Source: Acetobacteraceae bacterium
GTDB taxonomy: Bacteria; Pseudomonadota; Alphaproteobacteria; Acetobacterales; Acetobacteraceae
DNA length: 8,404 nucleotides
Direction: 5' to 3'
Assembly: GCA_027311485.1 (NCBI GenBank)
Contig: DAICYU010000144.1
Coordinates: 1 to 8,404 of the forward strand
The notes beneath the pieces are model-generated. The model made no database searches. It was not told the origin of the DNA and worked only from the letters and a program-made list of their open reading frames with translations. Shown piece by piece: positions 5,968 through 8,404 of this stretch. The translations under genes were made by a program, and so were the position numbers. Each line of letters begins with the position of its first letter. The stretch's first letter is position 1.

Positions 5968-7058
5968 CCACCGCCCAGCCGCGGCCGGAAATCCTGACGA
6001 TTCACCCCTATGTCGGCGGCGAATCCACAGTTCCCGGTGCCAACAGAACCATCAAGCTGTCGTCCAACGAGGGCGCCTTCGGTGTTCCGCCATCCGCCCA
6101 GGCCGCCATCGCGAGCGTGGTGCAGGATGTGTTCCGCTATCCGGACGGTGGCGCCGACCGGCTGCGTGAGGCTATCGGCAAGCGCTGGGGGCTGGACCCT
6201 GCCCGGATCGTCTGCGGTGCCGGGTCGGACGACCTGATCTATCAGTTCTGCCTGTCCTATGGCGGACCGGGCCGCGACATCGTCATGTCGGAGCATGGGT
6301 TCTCGATCTACCATATCGCCGGCACCTACGCGGGCAGCCGTGTGATCAAGGTGCCGGAGCGCAACCTGACCGCCGACCTCGACGCCATGCTGGCGGCGGT
6401 GTCGCCATCGACAAGGCTGATATTCCTGGCCAATCCCAACAATCCCACGGGGTCGATGGTGCCGTCCGAGGATGTCGCCCGCCTGCGTGCGGCCTTGCCG
6501 CCGGAGGTGCTGCTGGTGCTGGATTCCGCTTATGCGGAATATGTGACCAGGGCCGATTACGACGCCGGTGTGAAGCTGGTGGATGCGACCGACAACACGG
6601 TCATGACCCGGACCTTTTCAAAGATCTACGGCCTGGGCGGGATGCGCATTGGCTGGTGCTATGCCCCGCCCGCGGTTGTCGATGTGCTGAACCGGGTACG
6701 CGGGCCGTTCAACGTCTCCGTCGCGGCACAGGCCGCTGCGATCGCCGCCATGTCCGAACCGGGCTGGGTGGAGAAAGGCTGCGCGCACAACGCCGCATAT
6801 CGCCCGAAGCTGGCCGCCGGGATCCAGGCCGCGGGGCTGAAGGTCTGGCCCAGCGAAGGGAACTTCGTGCTGGTCGATCTGGGCACGACTGAGATGGCGA
6901 ATGCGGCGGATGCGTTCCTTCGCTCCCGCGGCATCATCGTGCGCAAGGTCGCCGGTTATGGCCTGCCCCACTGCCTGCGTGTCACCGTTGGCCTGGCCGA
7001 GGAAGTCGCGATGGTGACCGAGGCGTTCACTGACTTTGCGCGGCAGCACCGTGGCTGA
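5964..7058 (+). CDS. hisC: Histidinol-phosphate/aromatic aminotransferase (HisC family)
   Basis: 364 residues, normal length for this PLP-dependent class I/II aminotransferase. Visible: NPNNPTG (157-163), D187 and Y190 in LDSAYAEY (cofactor contacts), the PLP lysine K220 in RTFSKIYGLGGMRIG, R228 in the phosphate pocket, and R339 (CLRVTVG), which binds the substrate carboxylate. The N-terminal family motif SNENPxG reads SNEGAFG (34-40). HisC enzymes transfer amino groups between glutamate and imidazole acetol phosphate in histidine synthesis, and many also use 4-hydroxyphenylpyruvate and phenylpyruvate. Placement between chorismate mutase and tyrC, away from other his genes, favours the tyrosine/phenylalanine role here, possibly as a dual-purpose enzyme. 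The start overlaps the upstream stop (ATGA), and the 3' end overlaps tyrC by 8 nt. Confidence 0.94.
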   Translation: MTTAQPRPEILTIHPYVGGESTVPGANRTIKLSSNEGAFGVPPSAQAAIASVVQDVFRYPDGGADRLREAIGKRWGLDPARIVCGAGSDDLIYQFCLSYGGPGRDIVMSEHGFSIYHIAGTYAGSRVIKVPERNLTADLDAMLAAVSPSTRLIFLANPNNPTGSMVPSEDVARLRAALPPEVLLVLDSAYAEYVTRADYDAGVKLVDATDNTVMTRTFSKIYGLGGMRIGWCYAPPAVVDVLNRVRGPFNVSVAAQAAAIAAMSEPGWVEKGCAHNAAYRPKLAAGIQAAGLKVWPSEGNFVLVDLGTTEMANAADAFLRSRGIIVRKVAGYGLPHCLRVTVGLAEEVAMVTEAFTDFARQHRG

Positions 7059-7938
7059 ACCCGTTTTCCGGCGCCTAACCCTGTTGGGCATCGGCCTGAT
7101 TGGCTCCTCCGTCGCCCGCATTGCCCGCCAGCGCGGCGATATCGCAACCGAGATCGTGGTGAATGCGCGCACCCGGACGACGCTGGACCGGGTGGTCGAA
7201 CTGGGCTTCGCCGATCGGGTGGAACTGGATCCGGCAGCGGCTGTCGAAGGCGCGGATTGCGTGATGCTGTGCGCGCCGGTCGGTGCTTTCGCTGGGTTGG
7301 CCGAGAAAATAGCGCCGCATTTGAAGCCGGGCGCGGTGCTGACGGATGTTGGGTCGACCAAGCAGTCGGTGATCCGCGACGTCGGGCCGCTGGTGCCCGA
7401 AGGCGTGCATTTCGTGCCGGCGCATCCGATCGCGGGCACCGAACACTCGGGTCCCGATGCCGGGTTCGTCGAACTGTTCCAGGGACGCTGGACGCTGCTG
7501 ACGCCGCCGCCCGGCACGGATGACACAGCGGTGGAGAAGGTTGCGGAACTGTGGCGCCGCTGCGGCTCCCAGATTGCACGGATGTCACCGCAGCACCATG
7601 ACCGCGTTCTGGCCATCGTGTCGCACCTGCCGCACCTGATCGCGTTCACCATCTGCGGCACAGCCGACGATCTGGCGGACGAGACACGGCAGGAGGTCGT
7701 GAACTTCGCCGCCTCGGGGTTTCGGGATTTCACCCGCATCGCGGCGTCAGACCCGGTGATGTGGCGCGATATCTTCCTCAACAACCGGGAAGCGCTGCTG
7801 GAGATGCTGGCGCGCTTCACCGAGGATGCCCAGGCGATGGCGCGCGCGGTACGGTGGGGCGATGCGGCCTATATCGAGGACAAGGTGGAGCGCGGACGGA
7901 AGATCCGGCGCAGCCTGATCGAGCGGAAGCAGGCGTAA
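7051..7938 (+). CDS. tyrC: Prephenate/arogenate (cyclohexadienyl) dehydrogenase
   Basis: 295 residues from the GTG at 7051, which lies 8 nt inside the end of hisC. An in-frame TTG at 7036 would add five residues, and neither start has a good ribosome site. Homologues usually begin just before the dinucleotide-binding motif, which supports GTG. The N-terminal Rossmann domain has GIGLIGSS (13-20) for NAD(P). Further hallmarks are TDVGSTKQSV (98-107), the HPIAGTEHSGPDAG segment with H125 (catalytic His region), SPQHHD (179-184), SHLPH (191-195) and GFRDFTRIAASDP (223-235). The enzyme oxidatively decarboxylates prephenate to 4-hydroxyphenylpyruvate, or arogenate to tyrosine; the preferred substrate is not readable here. 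No ACT or fused mutase domain is present; the mutase is the separate first gene of this operon. Last gene of the unit. Confidence 0.94.
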   Translation: MAEPVFRRLTLLGIGLIGSSVARIARQRGDIATEIVVNARTRTTLDRVVELGFADRVELDPAAAVEGADCVMLCAPVGAFAGLAEKIAPHLKPGAVLTDVGSTKQSVIRDVGPLVPEGVHFVPAHPIAGTEHSGPDAGFVELFQGRWTLLTPPPGTDDTAVEKVAELWRRCGSQIARMSPQHHDRVLAIVSHLPHLIAFTICGTADDLADETRQEVVNFAASGFRDFTRIAASDPVMWRDIFLNNREALLEMLARFTEDAQAMARAVRWGDAAYIEDKVERGRKIRRSLIERKQA

Positions 7939-8007
7939 GCCCGATCGGCCTAGGTTGGATCCCATAGAACGGCGCCTTTGACGCCACCGGTTACGGGACG
8001 GAGAGCA

Positions 8008-8088
8008 ATGGACGCTGCCAAGCAGGAGACCACAGCCACGGCCCTAGCGCACGAACGCCTGAGGCAGAAGGCGGGAATCGTTCGCTGA
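8008..8088 (+). CDS. Possible 26-residue small protein (weak)
   Basis: ATG at 8008 with GGAG 4 nt upstream, encoding a 26-residue hydrophilic peptide beginning MDAAKQETTATALAH and ending in a TGA at 8086-8088. It sits alone between tyrC and the convergent gene. There is no recognisable domain, signal peptide or membrane segment. A frame this short with a ribosome-site match arises easily by chance. Alternatives are a tyrC 3' untranslated region or the remnant of a lost gene's 5' end. Confidence 0.18.
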   Translation: MDAAKQETTATALAHERLRQKAGIVR

Positions 8089-8104
8089 AAACGTAAACTT
8101 CATG

Positions 8105-8139
8105 GACCATGATCGGGACAACCTGATCCGTTCATGGTC
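8105..8139. terminator. Hairpin between convergent genes, possible bidirectional terminator
   Basis: GACCATGA (8105-8112) and TCATGGTC (8132-8139) are perfect inverted repeats. After one mismatch, CGGG (8114-8117) pairs with TCCG (8127-8130, one G-T pair) around a loop of about nine bases. On the minus strand it is followed by a moderately T-rich stretch (rightmost part of 8087-8100), so it best fits a terminator for the chalcone isomerase-like gene, whose TAG stop begins within it. On the plus strand no T run follows, so ending the tyrC transcript here would be less efficient. Confidence 0.45.
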
Positions 8140-8404
8140 TAATCCCTGACGCCTAGCAACTGCTGCTTCAATCGCTGCGATACCGGATGAGGCCCGACAA
8201 ACAAGGTCAGGATCAATCGGGCGAACTTCTCGTCCGCGATCCGGGCCAGTAACCGGTTATTGAAAAAGATGTCCAACGCGCCACCGGCAAACACCATCCT
8301 GCTGACATCGCCCTCGTGAACGCCGGGAACGCCAGCCACGAACCGGTCTATATCCGCTTCCGGCACCGCACAGCCGGACCGGCAATTACGATCGAAGCTC
8401 TCGC
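8139..8404 (-). CDS. Chalcone isomerase-like protein, C-terminal part (5' end outside window)
   Basis: An open frame of 87 residues running in from the right edge to TAG at 8139-8141. It stays open beyond an internal GTG (8366), so the true start lies outside. The pattern matches the C-terminal half of bacterial chalcone isomerase-like proteins (Pfam Chalcone-type families, recognised by eye). It has a FVAGVPGVHEGDV segment, a beta-strand pair around GGALDIFFNNRLLARI, an EKFARLILTLFVG segment, and the family-typical ending HPVSQRLKQQLLG. Bacterial members are often exported and are not flavonoid enzymes as a rule; fatty-acid binding has been proposed for relatives. The signal peptide, if any, would be in the missing part. 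A CRSGC cysteine pair lies near the window edge. Confidence 0.7.
   Translation of the reverse strand, partial: ESFDRNCRSGCAVPEADIDRFVAGVPGVHEGDVSRMVFAGGALDIFFNNRLLARIADEKFARLILTLFVGPHPVSQRLKQQLLGVRD

Noticed and set aside
6618..7820. 400-codon minus-strand frame across hisC and tyrC
   Set aside because: Its composition is Ser/Arg/Ala-rich without any domain, and it is antisense to two well-supported enzymes.
7974..7987. GGCG/CGCC hairpin after tyrC as its terminator
   Set aside because: A 4-bp stem without a T run, weaker than the hairpin at 8105-8139.

Overview
The window is GC-rich, densely packed chromosomal DNA. It most likely comes from an alphaproteobacterium of the Rhodospirillales/Acetobacterales type. 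This rests on the base composition, on the chorismate mutase–hisC–tyrC block lying divergent to metX–metW, on the glyoxalase II gene lying divergent to a small SAM methyltransferase, and on the style of the proteins. No species is claimed. I see no tRNA, rRNA, CRISPR array, insertion sequence or phage gene.

Layout from left to right. (1) Positions 1-1325, minus strand: gloB (glyoxalase II) followed 15 nt later by a glutathione S-transferase-like gene that runs off the left edge; together a small glutathione/detoxification operon. (2) Positions 1389-2099, plus strand: a class I SAM-dependent methyltransferase transcribed away from gloB, with little or no leader. (3) Positions 2100-4961, minus strand: metX, metW and a TonB-type energy transducer in that order. 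MetX and MetW make activated homoserine for methionine synthesis. The TonB gene starts 28 nt after metW, and its stop codon abuts the methyltransferase stop codon with no gap. (4) Positions 4962-5064: the divergent control region between metX and the aromatic genes, containing a two-part hairpin. (5) Positions 5065-7938, plus strand: a tightly overlapping operon of a chorismate mutase with a degenerate prephenate dehydratase/ACT-like tail, a HisC-type aminotransferase, and an arogenate/prephenate dehydrogenase. Together these can carry chorismate to tyrosine. (6) Positions 7939-8138: a short intergenic stretch with a weakly supported 26-codon ORF and a hairpin. (7) Positions 8139-8404, minus strand: the C-terminal part of a chalcone isomerase-like protein that runs off the right edge.

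Most of the window is ordinary core metabolism. The points that deserve a second look are the chorismate mutase with its eroded dehydratase/regulatory tail, the TonB protein placed as third gene of a methionine operon with an unusually long proline-rich linker, the hairpin between metX and the aromatic operon, and the zero-gap convergent stop codons. I found no convincing evidence of a wholly new system such as a defence island, retroelement or RNA array.
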